Shown here piece after piece: positions 40,980 through 49,636 of a stretch of 64,000 nucleotides of DNA. This DNA comes from Gammaproteobacteria bacterium. Its GTDB lineage: Bacteria; Pseudomonadota; Gammaproteobacteria; Steroidobacterales; PWYM01. The first letter of the stretch is position 1; each line of letters begins with the position of its first letter. The position numbers were made by a program, and so were the translations under genes. The notes under the pieces are model-generated. The model saw only the letters and a program-made list of their open reading frames with translations. It was not told where the DNA came from and searched no databases. Location: the NCBI GenBank assembly GCA_007693855.1, contig RECU01000053.1, positions 1 to 64,000 on the forward strand, read 5' to 3'.

Positions 40980-40988
40980 ATTATAGCA
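40980..40988 (-). promoter_or_regulatory. extended -10 promoter for parE-parC
   Basis: On the minus strand TGCTATAAT: a perfect TATAAT hexamer (40980-40985) with the upstream TG of extended -10 promoters. The -35 region is weak. It lies 67 bases before the parE ATG. Confidence 0.6.
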
Positions 40989-41003
40989 ACGCCGACAGAC
41001 GCT

Positions 41004-43604
41004 TCAGGGGGCGCTCGGGCCTGCGAGCACGGCGTTGAGGAACAGGCGGTTGGCGGCGCGGTAATAGGCGCGGAAATTCGGGTCCTCGGCGAAGGCAATG
41101 ATCCGGCCGCGGCCGACGCGCTCCTCGTAGGCATACAGCGCACCCGGCAGCCGAGCCTGGGACTCCTCCCAGAGGTGTCCGCTCCAGGCGAACGCGTCGC
41201 CCGTGGCGTAACGCACGCCCGGACGTCGCGCCGGCGCCGCCGGGCCCTCGGGCGCCAGCAGCAGGCGATCGGAATTGACCAGCGCGCGGAAGCCATCGGG
41301 CACGCCCGCGGTCAGCCAGTGGTGACGATCGAGCTGCGTGGCCACCATGGCCCCGGGAACGCCGACACGCTGGGCCCCGGCATGCTCTTCCTCGTCATAC
41401 CAGGAGCGGATGTCGGCGAGCTCCAGCTGTGCCGGCAGGACGCTGGCGGAACCCAGCGTCACCAGGGTGCCGCCATCGCGCACCCAGGCGGCCAGCCGCT
41501 CGAGCGCCGCTTCCCCGGCAATGCGGGTCAACGCCTCCGCATCGGTCAGCTCGGGGATGACCAGGGTGTCGTAGTCGGCCAGCCGCACCGTGCCGAGCGA
41601 GCTCGCGCGCAGCACGGTGGGCGCGAGCTCGAACTGCTGGTCCAGGGTGAACCAGGCCCAGCCAAAGGAGTAGGCATTGACCGGTTCCTCGGCAAGCACC
41701 GCCACCCGCGGCTCGCGCAGATAGATCACATCGCCCGAACCGAGCGAGGGGTGGCGTCCCTCGGCCAGGCCCGTGTCGACCGGATCGATCACCAGCTCGA
41801 AGCGCTCGGCCACCGCCCGCACGTCCTCGTGGACGTGCGCCTCGGCCTGGCCGGCGTAGACGATGCCGGTGCCGGCGGCGTAGTCGCGACCTGCCAGCCG
41901 CGTCGCGCGGGTGAGCATCGCCACGCGGTGGCCACCGGCCTTCAGATGCATGAGGGCGGGCAGACCAGCCGCCTGAGCCCCGTCGATCAGGTAGGCATAG
42001 GCGGCGCGACCCGGCGGGCGGGCGCCTGGTACGGCCACCGATTCCACCACCGCCCGAGTTGCCAGCGTGCGGCCGTCGCTGCTGGCGTAGCCGTCGATGC
42101 CGTAAAGCAGCGGCAATGACCAGGCCGTGATGTCGTAGAAGCGCGGATTCTCGCCACGCTCGACGCGCTCGCGGGCCTCAGCCAGAAACGCCTCGGGCAC
42201 CGTGATGCCGGCTTCGAGCAGGACCCGGACCAGACGGTTGCGCGGCTGCGCGGCCTCGATCACGTAACTGCCGGCCGGGAAGCTGCGGTTCGCGAGACTC
42301 GCGCCGTGGCGATCGGTCAGCCCACGCAGACTGGTGCTCTCGGTGAGCGCCTGCACCTCTACACCCGATCGCAGCAGCAGGTTCACCACCTCCGCCAGCA
42401 TGCGGGGGTCACCCGCCCCATCGGCAGGCAGCACATAGCGGCGGTTGCCATCGGCGCCGTCGGCAATGGCAGCACGATGGGCGGCCAGATAATCGCGCAG
42501 CAGCGCCTCGCGCTCCATCGCAGCCAGACCGAGGGCGGCCTCGAAGGCCAGGTACTGGTTACGCGTCGCGTCCGCCAGCGTCCGCACGGTCCCGTCCGGG
42601 CGGGTCAGCGCCAGGCCGCGGCTGCTGCCCTGCTCGTAGAGCATCCCCACCGCCCCCTGGTAGCTCAGCCACGAGGTCGTGTAGGCGGGGTAGAAAAAGT
42701 TGAAGCGCTCGCGGGTCATGTAATCGATCCCGGCGGCGTCAAAGCCCCGGGCATGCGCTTCGGCGAAGCGCTCGAACCACTGACTGGTGAAATCCGGAAA
42801 GAACGGACCGATCGGATCGGCCGGTGGATCGAAGTAGAACTCGACATCGGCGCCCATTTCGTGGGCGTCGATGCCCGCCTGTGGCCGCCAGTCGCGGAAC
42901 ACGGGCAGTCGCGCGCGGATCTCGGGATGCGTATGGGCGAACCAGTCACGGTTCAGGTCGAAAAAATAGTGACTGGTGCGAAACCCCAGGGCTTCCCAAC
43001 GGGTGAAGTCGTTCGACCAGTCCTGGTTATCCGCATTGGGCTCGCGGCCCAGACGCACATGGTTGTGAGCGCCGAAGGCGTCACGGCCGTCAGGGTTCAG
43101 CACCGGATCGATGATGAGCACCACCTGATCGAGGATCCGCAGCGTGTCCTCATCGTCGGCACTGGCCAGCCGCTCGAGCATCTTCAGGCCGGCTTCCGAA
43201 CCGGACAGCTCGAAGCCATGAATCGAGCCCCCATACCAGAACACTACCGGCTGGTCGGCGAGGATGGTGTCGGCCTCTTCCGCAGACAGCCCCCGAGGAT
43301 CGCCAAGCCGCTGGGCACGGGCCTGGATCTCGTCGAGGCGGGCATGGTTCTCAGGCGACGTGACGATCAGCTGCATCATCGCGCGGCCCTGCACGGACCG
43401 GCCGAGCGGCTCGAACTTCACCCTGTCGGAGGCCTCGGCCAGAGCACGCCCATAGGCCTCCATCTGCCAGGTCTTGGTGACCCGCTCACCCAGCGGGTGT
43501 CCGACCACCTCCTCGAAGACCGGCAGTTCTGCCAAGGCCTGGCCGGCGAGCCACAGGCAGAGCACAGGGACGGCAAGCAGACGACTCGGATTGAGCTGCG
43601 ACAT
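41004..43604 (-). CDS. Secreted M14-family zinc carboxypeptidase
   Basis: 866 residues from MSQLNPSRLLAV; a TTG three codons upstream is possible. A signal peptide ends at GQALA. The M14 domain (about 55-340) has the zinc motif HGFE in YGGSIHGFELSGSEAG and a later His in GIDAHEMGADVEFY; Asn and Arg of the substrate pocket fit VLNPDGRDAF and LNRDWF. The remaining about 500 residues contain a GATase-like fold segment (VRLADYDTLVIPEL, WVRDGGTLVTLGSA, GRIIAFAEDPNFRAY). It should trim peptides in the periplasm or outside. It begins five bases after DUF3501, so it is probably in the rubrerythrin operon. Its substrate is unknown. Confidence 0.82.
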   Translation of the reverse strand: MSQLNPSRLLAVPVLCLWLAGQALAELPVFEEVVGHPLGERVTKTWQMEAYGRALAEASDRVKFEPLGRSVQGRAMMQLIVTSPENHARLDEIQARAQRLGDPRGLSAEEADTILADQPVVFWYGGSIHGFELSGSEAGLKMLERLASADDEDTLRILDQVVLIIDPVLNPDGRDAFGAHNHVRLGREPNADNQDWSNDFTRWEALGFRTSHYFFDLNRDWFAHTHPEIRARLPVFRDWRPQAGIDAHEMGADVEFYFDPPADPIGPFFPDFTSQWFERFAEAHARGFDAAGIDYMTRERFNFFYPAYTTSWLSYQGAVGMLYEQGSSRGLALTRPDGTVRTLADATRNQYLAFEAALGLAAMEREALLRDYLAAHRAAIADGADGNRRYVLPADGAGDPRMLAEVVNLLLRSGVEVQALTESTSLRGLTDRHGASLANRSFPAGSYVIEAAQPRNRLVRVLLEAGITVPEAFLAEARERVERGENPRFYDITAWSLPLLYGIDGYASSDGRTLATRAVVESVAVPGARPPGRAAYAYLIDGAQAAGLPALMHLKAGGHRVAMLTRATRLAGRDYAAGTGIVYAGQAEAHVHEDVRAVAERFELVIDPVDTGLAEGRHPSLGSGDVIYLREPRVAVLAEEPVNAYSFGWAWFTLDQQFELAPTVLRASSLGTVRLADYDTLVIPELTDAEALTRIAGEAALERLAAWVRDGGTLVTLGSASVLPAQLELADIRSWYDEEEHAGAQRVGVPGAMVATQLDRHHWLTAGVPDGFRALVNSDRLLLAPEGPAAPARRPGVRYATGDAFAWSGHLWEESQARLPGALYAYEERVGRGRIIAFAEDPNFRAYYRAANRLFLNAVLAGPSAP

Positions 43605-43609
43605 GCCGA

Positions 43610-44197
43610 TCAACTCGCGAAATCGGCACGCAGCGCCGCGGCGGTGGCTGCATCGACCGGCTCGACAGCCACGCGGTAGTGGTCGTGATCGATACCCGCG
43701 GACAGCGCGGCGCCGTCACGGAAGGCCGTGATCATCTCCGGCGTGAACTCGAAACGCGCGAAATGCACCGACGAGGTTTTCTCATCGGTGGTGCGGTCGA
43801 GATCCTCGTTGCAGATCGGCGTCACGCGCTCGAAGCCCTCGACCTGCAGCCAGACGGCCTGCTCGATGCCGATCAGCTGGGCAAGGCGCTGGCGGCGCTC
43901 CTCGACATCGGGGAACTCCAGCATGAAGGTGGCCTTCAGATTGGTCCCGTCGGGGATCAGGGGGTTGTAGGCGGCGAGCTCGTCCTCGATGCCTTCCGGC
44001 TCGAAGACCCGCTCGATCCGCAGCATTTCCTGGACCTGGTATTGCAAGGTCAGGCGATCCTCGAAATACAGCGTGGCATTGGCCCCAAGATGGATCTTGC
44101 GGTGCTGCTTGTGCTCGAGCACTCGGGCGCGAAACTCCGGACGGATGCGCGCGTACTCCTCGAGACTATAGAGATCCTGGTGGGTCAGTGTGTTCAT
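43610..44197 (-). CDS. DUF3501 family protein
   Basis: 195 residues, acidic, no signal or membrane segment. It matches DUF3501: LYSLEEYARIRPEFRARVLEHKQ, the run YFEDRLTLQYQVQEMLRIERVF, and ATFMLEFPDVEERR. The biochemical role is not known. In many proteobacteria it is found next to rubrerythrin and a CCG-domain Fe-S protein, as here. It lies 19 bases after the Fe-S gene. Confidence 0.82.
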   Translation of the reverse strand: MNTLTHQDLYSLEEYARIRPEFRARVLEHKQHRKIHLGANATLYFEDRLTLQYQVQEMLRIERVFEPEGIEDELAAYNPLIPDGTNLKATFMLEFPDVEERRQRLAQLIGIEQAVWLQVEGFERVTPICNEDLDRTTDEKTSSVHFARFEFTPEMITAFRDGAALSAGIDHDHYRVAVEPVDAATAAALRADFAS

Positions 44198-44216
44198 TGA
44201 GACTCCTCGAGACTCC

Positions 44217-45563
44217 TCAGATGCCGTAGGCGTGCCGCAGCAGGGTCATCGGGTGGCTGGCCGTGACGCCCTCGGCACCGCTGGCGATCTGCTCGGCCGC
44301 CATCGGGCAGTCACTGGCGAAGTGGTCGGCCTTGGCATTGCCGACCCGACGCACCACCGGCTGGGCGATCTTGCGCGACACCTCGTGAAATTCCTTTTTC
44401 ACCGCGTACGTGCCGTCGTGACCGGAGCAGCGCTCGATGGCCTCGACCTCGGTGTCCGGGACAAGTTTCAGCACGTCGCGGGTCTTCAGGCCGATGTTCT
44501 GGACCCTGAGGTGACAGGGGACCTGGTAGGCGACCTTGCCGAGACGCTCCGGGAACTCGGTGTTGAGCTTGCCGGCGCGGTGACGGGTCATCAGGTAATT
44601 GAACGGGTCCCACATCGCCGCCGCCACCTTCGCGACCTGCGCGTCGTCGGGGAACATCAGGGGGAGTTCCTGCTTGAACATCAAGACACACGAGGGCACC
44701 GGTGCGACGATGTCCCAGCCTTCGTCGACCAGTCGCGCAAGCTCGGGGACATTGACGTTCTTGGCCTGTTCCACGGCGTCCAGATCGCCCAGCTCGAGCT
44801 TCGGCATGCCGCAACACTTTTCGGTGGCGGCCAGACGGACAGGGATCGAGTTGTGCTGAAACACGGCGACCAGATCCTCGACCACCTGCGGCAGATTGCG
44901 ATTGCCGTAGCAGGTCGTGAAGACGACGACGCGGCCACGGGTGGCCTCGTCGGGCTCGGCCCCGTCGCCGGGGGCGTCGATCAGCTCGGCCAGGCGCTTG
45001 CGGGCGGTGTTGCTGTGATACTCGGGCACCGGCGCGTCGGCATGCACGCCGAGCACACCCTGCAGCAGCTTGCGCGCCGTGGCGTTGCGGTTGGCGGCGT
45101 TGACCGCCTGCACCACCACCGGGATCCCGGCCAGGCTGCCGACGGTTTCCGTGGCGGAGAGGATCTTGTCCCGGGTGGAGACCTTGCCGTCCTTGAACTT
45201 CTTCACCTTGGCCCGGAGCATGAGGTGCGGAAAGTCGACATTGAACGGGTGCGGCGGCACATAGGGACATTTCGACATGTAACACATGTCGCAGAGATAG
45301 CAGTGATCCACGACCTCCCAGTAGGCCTTCTTCGGCACACTGTCGAGTTCACCCGTGTCGGATTCATCGACCGCGTCGAACAGGGTCGGGAAGGCGTGGC
45401 ACAGGTTGAAGCAGCGCCGACAGCCGTGGCAGATGTCAAAAACGCGCTCCAGTTCACCGAACAGCGCGGGCTCATCGGTGAACTCAGGGGATTTCCAGTC
45501 CAGGGGGTGGCGCGTAGGGGCGTCGAGGCTGCCCTCACGCGGTGACTCGGGAGGCGTGGCCAT
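44217..45563 (-). CDS. CCG-domain Fe-S oxidoreductase (GlpC-like)
   Basis: 448 residues from MATPPESPREGS; the longer frame reading into rubrerythrin is a shadow. Two 4Fe-4S motifs are at about 50-100: CHGCRRCFNLC and CYLCDMCYMSKCP. Two cysteine-rich CCG-like domains follow: FTTCYGNRNLPQV with CCGMPKLELGD, and QVPCHLRVQN with RCSGHDGTYAV. This is the GlpC/heterodisulfide reductase D architecture. It has no membrane segment and probably passes electrons to rubrerythrin. The donor is not evident. Confidence 0.85.
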   Translation of the reverse strand: MATPPESPREGSLDAPTRHPLDWKSPEFTDEPALFGELERVFDICHGCRRCFNLCHAFPTLFDAVDESDTGELDSVPKKAYWEVVDHCYLCDMCYMSKCPYVPPHPFNVDFPHLMLRAKVKKFKDGKVSTRDKILSATETVGSLAGIPVVVQAVNAANRNATARKLLQGVLGVHADAPVPEYHSNTARKRLAELIDAPGDGAEPDEATRGRVVVFTTCYGNRNLPQVVEDLVAVFQHNSIPVRLAATEKCCGMPKLELGDLDAVEQAKNVNVPELARLVDEGWDIVAPVPSCVLMFKQELPLMFPDDAQVAKVAAAMWDPFNYLMTRHRAGKLNTEFPERLGKVAYQVPCHLRVQNIGLKTRDVLKLVPDTEVEAIERCSGHDGTYAVKKEFHEVSRKIAQPVVRRVGNAKADHFASDCPMAAEQIASGAEGVTASHPMTLLRHAYGI

Positions 45564-45597
45564 GGGTGTCGGTCCTGGGTGTCGCTTAACAAGGGAA

Positions 45598-45628
45598 GCG
45601 GGGCAGACCGCGACTCGGCCCGCCCCGC
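45598..45628 (-). terminator. possible attenuator between rubrerythrin and Fe-S gene
   Basis: A 7-bp stem (GCGGGGC/GCCCCGC, 17-base loop) followed on the minus strand by TTCCCTTGTT lies in the 88-base gap. It could release part of the transcripts so that rubrerythrin is made in excess. Weak evidence. Confidence 0.35.
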
Positions 45629-45651
45629 CGCCAGGGCCTGTCGGCCCGGGA

Positions 45652-46071
45652 TCAGGCGTCGAGCTGATCCAGTGCCTTCTGGAAGCGGTTGGCGTGCGAG
45701 CGCTCGGCCTTGGCCAGCGTCTCGAACCAGTCGGCGATTTCGTCGAAGCCTTCGTCGCGGGCGGTCTTCGCCATTCCCGGGTACATGTCCGTGTACTCGT
45801 GGGTCTCGCCAGCGATGGCGGCCTTGAGGTTCTCGGCGGTCGCGCCCATCGGCAGCCCGGTGGCGGGATCGCCGACCCCTTCGAGGTATTCGAGATGCCC
45901 GTGCGCATGGCCGGTCTCGCCTTCGGCAGTCGACCGGAACACGGCGGCGACGTCGTTGTAGCCCTCAACGTCCGCCTTGGCGGCAAAGTACAGATAACGG
46001 CGGTTGGCCTGGGACTCGCCGGAGAAGGCCTCCTTGAGGTTCTGCTCGGTTTTGCTGCCCTTCAGTTCCAT
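45652..46071 (-). CDS. Rubrerythrin lacking the rubredoxin domain
   Basis: 139 residues from [18 protein letters not shown] lies 7 bases before this ATG but only one base before the ATG at 46077. The ferritin-like di-iron site is complete: [44 protein letters not shown] and [10 protein letters not shown]. The protein has no cysteine at all, so the C-terminal rubredoxin centre of classic rubrerythrin is missing. It should reduce H2O2 in the cytoplasm with electrons from another protein. It is first in the operon and has a strong promoter with an operator-like palindrome. Confidence 0.9.
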   Translation of the reverse strand: MELKGSKTEQNLKEAFSGESQANRRYLYFAAKADVEGYNDVAAVFRSTAEGETGHAHGHLEYLEGVGDPATGLPMGATAENLKAAIAGETHEYTDMYPGMAKTARDEGFDEIADWFETLAKAERSHANRFQKALDQLDA

Positions 46072-46141
46072 GGTCATGCTCCTTAAAACTACTGCGATGG
46101 AGCCCGCAGCAGTGCCTTTGCAACACTGCTCACCGGGCGGT

Positions 46142-46156
46142 TTAGACTCAGTCTAA
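46142..46156. promoter_or_regulatory. perfect 15-base palindrome, candidate operator
   Basis: TTAGACTCAGTCTAA: two 7-base arms around one central base. It starts eight bases after the rubrerythrin -10 and covers the predicted transcription start, a typical repressor position. The regulator is not known. The pattern does not closely match the Fur box or the NsrR box as I know them. Confidence 0.75.
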
Positions 46157-46164
46157 GCACGAGG

Positions 46165-46193
46165 AATCTAGCCCCCGCCTGAAGGCTTGTCAA
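46165..46193 (-). promoter_or_regulatory. consensus sigma70 promoter of the rubrerythrin operon
   Basis: On the minus strand -35 TTGACA (46188-46193, perfect) and -10 TAGATT (46165-46170) are exactly 17 bases apart. The start would be near 46158, about 85 bases before the ATG. Confidence 0.85.
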
Positions 46194-46243
46194 CTTGGCG
46201 GACGGGCCCGGCGCGCCGCGATGCCGCGGGCACGCAGGTCACG

Positions 46244-46272
46244 TTGACCGCCTCGCGGGCACTGTGTAGTGT
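46244..46272 (+). promoter_or_regulatory. possible promoter for xseB-ispA
   Basis: -35 TTGACC (46244-46249), 17 bases, -10 TAGTGT (46267-46272), pointing away from the rubrerythrin promoter. It has a good -35 and a poor -10. Confidence 0.45.
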
Positions 46273-46290
46273 CTCGCGGGGGCGAGGCTG

Positions 46291-46310
46291 GCCGTGGGTT
46301 GCCGTGGGTT
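46291..46310 (+). repeat. 10-base tandem duplication in the xseB leader
   Basis: GCCGTGGGTT occurs twice without spacing, followed by a further GCCG. It lies in the predicted 5' leader of xseB, 38 bases before the ATG. Confidence 0.7.
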
Positions 46311-46347
46311 GCCGCCCGCCCCGATGGATCCCCCCGGAGCGAGTTGC

Positions 46348-46620
46348 ATGTCACGCAAACGCGTTGCCCCCGAAGCGCCCCCAGCCGAACCGCCCGCGGA
46401 GGCTGTCGATTTCGAGCAGGCGCTGGAGGCCCTGGAAGGCCTGGTGGAGCGTCTCGAAGGGGGCGAACTGCCGCTTGAACAGGCACTGTCGGCGTTCGAG
46501 GAAGGGGTGCGGCTGACCCGCGAATGCCAGCGCGCGCTGCGCGCGGCGGAGCAGAAGGTCGCGATGCTCACCGGCGAGGGGGAGACTGCCGAACCCGAGC
46601 CGTTCCAAGCTGCCGACTGA
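46348..46620 (+). CDS. xseB: Exodeoxyribonuclease VII small subunit
   Basis: 90 residues from [15 protein letters not shown] lies 8 bases upstream. The conserved XseB body is [34 protein letters not shown] followed by [16 protein letters not shown]. With XseA it degrades single-stranded DNA to oligonucleotides. It is one base from ispA, so the two are coupled, as in E. coli. Confidence 0.95.
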   Translation: MSRKRVAPEAPPAEPPAEAVDFEQALEALEGLVERLEGGELPLEQALSAFEEGVRLTRECQRALRAAEQKVAMLTGEGETAEPEPFQAAD

Positions 46621-46621
46621 C

Positions 46622-47545
46622 ATGGCCCGCGACGGGAGCCGCGACCGGGTGGCAGACAGCGAGGATATCCTCACCGCGACCGCGTCGCTGCGAACACGTG
46701 TCGACGCGGCCCTCGACGCCGCGCTGGCACCTGGCGCGCGCCGGCCGCCACGGCTGCTCGAGGCGATGCGCTACAGCGTGCTGGCGCCCGGCAAACGGCT
46801 TCGCCCGGTGCTGTGCTATCTCGCGGGCCAGGCGCTGGGGGTGCCCCTGGCTCAGCTCGATGCCCCGGCCTGTGCCGTCGAGATGATCCATGCCTACTCG
46901 CTGATCCACGACGACCTGCCGTCCATGGATGACGACGATCTGCGCCGTGGTCGCCCAACCTGCCATCGTGCCTTCGACGAAGCCACCGCAATCCTCGCCG
47001 GGGACGCCCTGCAGGCCAGGGCATTCGAGCTGCTCGCCACCGACCTGACGGGCGTCGCCCCGGCCGCGCGAGTGGCCCAGCTTCGGCGGCTGGCCGCCGC
47101 CAGCGGTATCGACGGCATGGCCGGAGGCCAGGCGCTGGACCTCGATGCCGAGACGCAACAGCTGTCGCTGGAAGCGCTGGAAATCGTCCATCGCCACAAG
47201 ACCGGTGCGCTGATCGAAGCCAGCGTGTTGATGGCGGCGGATCTCGCTGCCCCGGAGGCGTCTGTCGTCACCGCCCTGGCCCGCTATGCCAGCTGCGTCG
47301 GACTGGCCTTCCAGGTGCGCGACGACATTCTCGACGTGGAAGGGGACGAAGCCGCCACCGGCAAGCGCAGCGGCGCAGACGCCCGACTGAACAAATCCAC
47401 CTATCCGGCCCTGCTCGGCCTCGAAGGCGCCAAGCGCCAGGCCGATCAGCTGCTCGACGAAGCGCTGAGCGCCCTCGCGCCGCTCGGGGACGCCGGCGCG
47501 CAGCTGCAGGCGCTGGCATGCTTCGTCATCGATCGGCGCCACTGA
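46622..47545 (+). CDS. ispA: Farnesyl diphosphate synthase
   Basis: 307 residues. Both aspartate-rich motifs are present: the first in SLIHDDLPSMDDDDLRRG and the second in FQVRDDILDVEGDEA. The conserved GGQALDLDAE and HRHKTGALIEASV fit IspA. It condenses IPP with DMAPP and GPP to farnesyl diphosphate. It is followed by dxs, the first enzyme of the MEP pathway supplying IPP. Confidence 0.95.
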   Translation: MARDGSRDRVADSEDILTATASLRTRVDAALDAALAPGARRPPRLLEAMRYSVLAPGKRLRPVLCYLAGQALGVPLAQLDAPACAVEMIHAYSLIHDDLPSMDDDDLRRGRPTCHRAFDEATAILAGDALQARAFELLATDLTGVAPAARVAQLRRLAAASGIDGMAGGQALDLDAETQQLSLEALEIVHRHKTGALIEASVLMAADLAAPEASVVTALARYASCVGLAFQVRDDILDVEGDEAATGKRSGADARLNKSTYPALLGLEGAKRQADQLLDEALSALAPLGDAGAQLQALACFVIDRRH

Positions 47546-47576
47546 CATCGGCCGCCCGGGACTGCGGCAAGCCACA

Positions 47577-47605
47577 TTGGCAGGCGCGTCGCGCTGTCCC
47601 ATAAT
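47577..47605 (+). promoter_or_regulatory. sigma70-type promoter for dxs
   Basis: -35 TTGGCA (47577-47582), 17 bases, -10 CATAAT (47600-47605), about 60 bases before dxs. Good matches in both boxes suggest dxs can be transcribed apart from ispA. Confidence 0.6.
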
Positions 47606-47664
47606 GTTGACACATGCATGTTGCCCGGGCGCGACGACGCCCGGCGAGGCGGGGGTAAAAAGGC

Positions 47665-49566
47665 ATGAGTGAACAGGACCAGTTTCCGCTGCTGTCGACG
47701 ATCGACAGTCCGGAGGATCTGCGCCGGCTCGATGAGGACGATCTGCATACCGTCGCCGATGAGCTCCGGCAGTTTCTGATCCACACCGTCAGCGCCAAGG
47801 GGGGGCACTTCGCCGCCGGGCTCGGTACGGTGGAGTTGACCTGCGCCCTGCACTACGTGCTGGACACGCCGCGGGACAAGCTCGTCTGGGACGTCGGCCA
47901 CCAGGCCTATCCCCACAAGGTGCTCACCGGCCGGCGCAGACAGCTGCCGACCATCAAGCGCCACAACGGACTTGCCCCGTTTCCAAAGCTCAAGGAAAGC
48001 CCGTACGACACCTTTGGCGTTGGCCACTCGAGCACCTCGATCAGTGCCGCACTGGGCTATGCCATTGCCGCTCAACGCCTCGGCCAGGATCAGCACTCCG
48101 TCGCGGTGATCGGCGATGGCGCGCTCACTGCGGGCATGGCCTTCGAGGCCCTGAACCACGCCGGCAGCCTGAACGTCAACCTGCTCGTGATCCTGAACGA
48201 CAACGACATGTCGATTTCCGAGAACGTCGGCGCCATGTCGAACTACCTCGCCCGACTGCTCTCGGGCAAGCTCTACACCAACGTCCGCGAGGGCAGCAAG
48301 AAAGTCCTCGAGCTCATGCCCACCGTCTGGGAACTCGCGCGACGCTCGGAAGCGGCGGCCAAGGGCATCATCCTGCCCGGCACCATCTTCGAGGAAATGG
48401 GCCTGAACTACATCGGCCCGGTCGACGGACACGATCTCGGCACCCTGATCCGCACCCTGCGCAACGTGGTCGACCTGCAGGGGCCGCAGCTGCTGCACGT
48501 GGTCACCCGCAAGGGCAAGGGCTACAAGCCGGCCGAGCTCGACCCTATCACCTGGCATGGCCCCGGTCCCTTTGATCCCGCCACCGGCGTGATCAACAAG
48601 AAAAAACCGAGTTCACCGACCTACTCGCAGATCTTCGGCAAATGGCTCTGCGACATGGCCGAGCGCGATGAGCGGATCATCGGCATCACCCCCGCGATGC
48701 GCGAGGGCTCGGGGATGGTGGAGTTCGAGCGCCGGTTCCCGGAGCGTTATTTCGACGTCGCGATTGCCGAACAGCATGCGGTAACGCTCGGTGCGGGCCT
48801 GGCCTGCGGCGGCATGAAGCCGGTGGTGGCCATCTACTCGAGCTTCCTGCAGCGTGGGTACGACCAACTGGTCCATGACGTCGCCATCCAGGACCTGCCG
48901 GTGGTCTTCGCCATCGATCGGGCCGGCCTGGTGGGCGGCGACGGGGCCACCCACCAGGGGGCCTATGACATCTCTTTCATGCGCTGTCTGCCGAACCTGG
49001 TGATCATGGCACCAGCCGACGAAAACGAGTGTCGCCAGATGCTCTACACCGGCTATACGCTCGAGGGCCCCTCAGCAATCCGCTATCCGCGCGGACAGGG
49101 GCCGGGGGTGACGATCGAGGAGGAGATGGCGCCGCTGGCGATCGGCCGTGGCGAGGTCCGACGACGCGGGCACGGGCTGGCGCTGCTGGGATTCGGTGTC
49201 ATGGTGGCCCCTGCCGAGCAGCTCGGCGCCGAATTTGGCGCCAGCGTCTGCAACATGCGGTTCGTGAAGCCGCTGGACGAGGCGCTGATCCTGGAGATGG
49301 CCCGCACGCACGACGCCCTGGTCACGCTCGAGGACAACGTGATCGCCGGCGGGGCCGGCAGCGCTGTCAACGAGGTGCTGGCGGCGCATGGGGTACAGGT
49401 GCCGGTGCTGAACATCGGCATTCCAGACAGCGTGATCGAGCACGGTTCGCGGGAGGACAACCTCCGCGACGCCGGGCTGGACCTGGACAGCCTGCGCCTG
49501 CGAATCGCCGACTGGGCCCGGATCGAGGAGCGTCCCGCCCTGCAGCCCGCCTCGCCCGCAGTGTGA
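47665..49566 (+). CDS. dxs: 1-deoxy-D-xylulose-5-phosphate synthase
   Basis: 633 residues. TPP-binding motif [36 protein letters not shown]-type with GDG and [17 protein letters not shown], and the transketolase pyrimidine domain [16 protein letters not shown] with its catalytic Glu. DXS condenses pyruvate and glyceraldehyde 3-phosphate and commits carbon to isoprenoids, thiamine and pyridoxal. Isoprenoid supply is relevant to the quinones and to any carotenoids of this host. Confidence 0.97.
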   Translation: MSEQDQFPLLSTIDSPEDLRRLDEDDLHTVADELRQFLIHTVSAKGGHFAAGLGTVELTCALHYVLDTPRDKLVWDVGHQAYPHKVLTGRRRQLPTIKRHNGLAPFPKLKESPYDTFGVGHSSTSISAALGYAIAAQRLGQDQHSVAVIGDGALTAGMAFEALNHAGSLNVNLLVILNDNDMSISENVGAMSNYLARLLSGKLYTNVREGSKKVLELMPTVWELARRSEAAAKGIILPGTIFEEMGLNYIGPVDGHDLGTLIRTLRNVVDLQGPQLLHVVTRKGKGYKPAELDPITWHGPGPFDPATGVINKKKPSSPTYSQIFGKWLCDMAERDERIIGITPAMREGSGMVEFERRFPERYFDVAIAEQHAVTLGAGLACGGMKPVVAIYSSFLQRGYDQLVHDVAIQDLPVVFAIDRAGLVGGDGATHQGAYDISFMRCLPNLVIMAPADENECRQMLYTGYTLEGPSAIRYPRGQGPGVTIEEEMAPLAIGRGEVRRRGHGLALLGFGVMVAPAEQLGAEFGASVCNMRFVKPLDEALILEMARTHDALVTLEDNVIAGGAGSAVNEVLAAHGVQVPVLNIGIPDSVIEHGSREDNLRDAGLDLDSLRLRIADWARIEERPALQPASPAV

Positions 49567-49636
49567 ACACCACCGACCCGCATCGGCGGGCCAGTGGTTT
49601 ATACTGGGGCATCTAGCTTTCAGGCAAGGACGCGAC

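Noticed and set aside
39831-42119. A 762-codon plus-strand frame over parE and the M14 gene
   Set aside because: It crosses the stops, promoter and hairpin of two real minus-strand genes and has shadow composition.
45564-45986. N-terminal extension of the Fe-S oxidoreductase through the rubrerythrin gene
   Set aside because: The extension is Arg/Pro/Ser/Thr-rich shadow of rubrerythrin; the ATG at 45563 starts a family-like protein.
49577-49605. Promoter or Zur box before folE2
   Set aside because: A TATACT hexamer is present but no -35 at 16-18 bases, and no AT-rich Zur-like palindrome.
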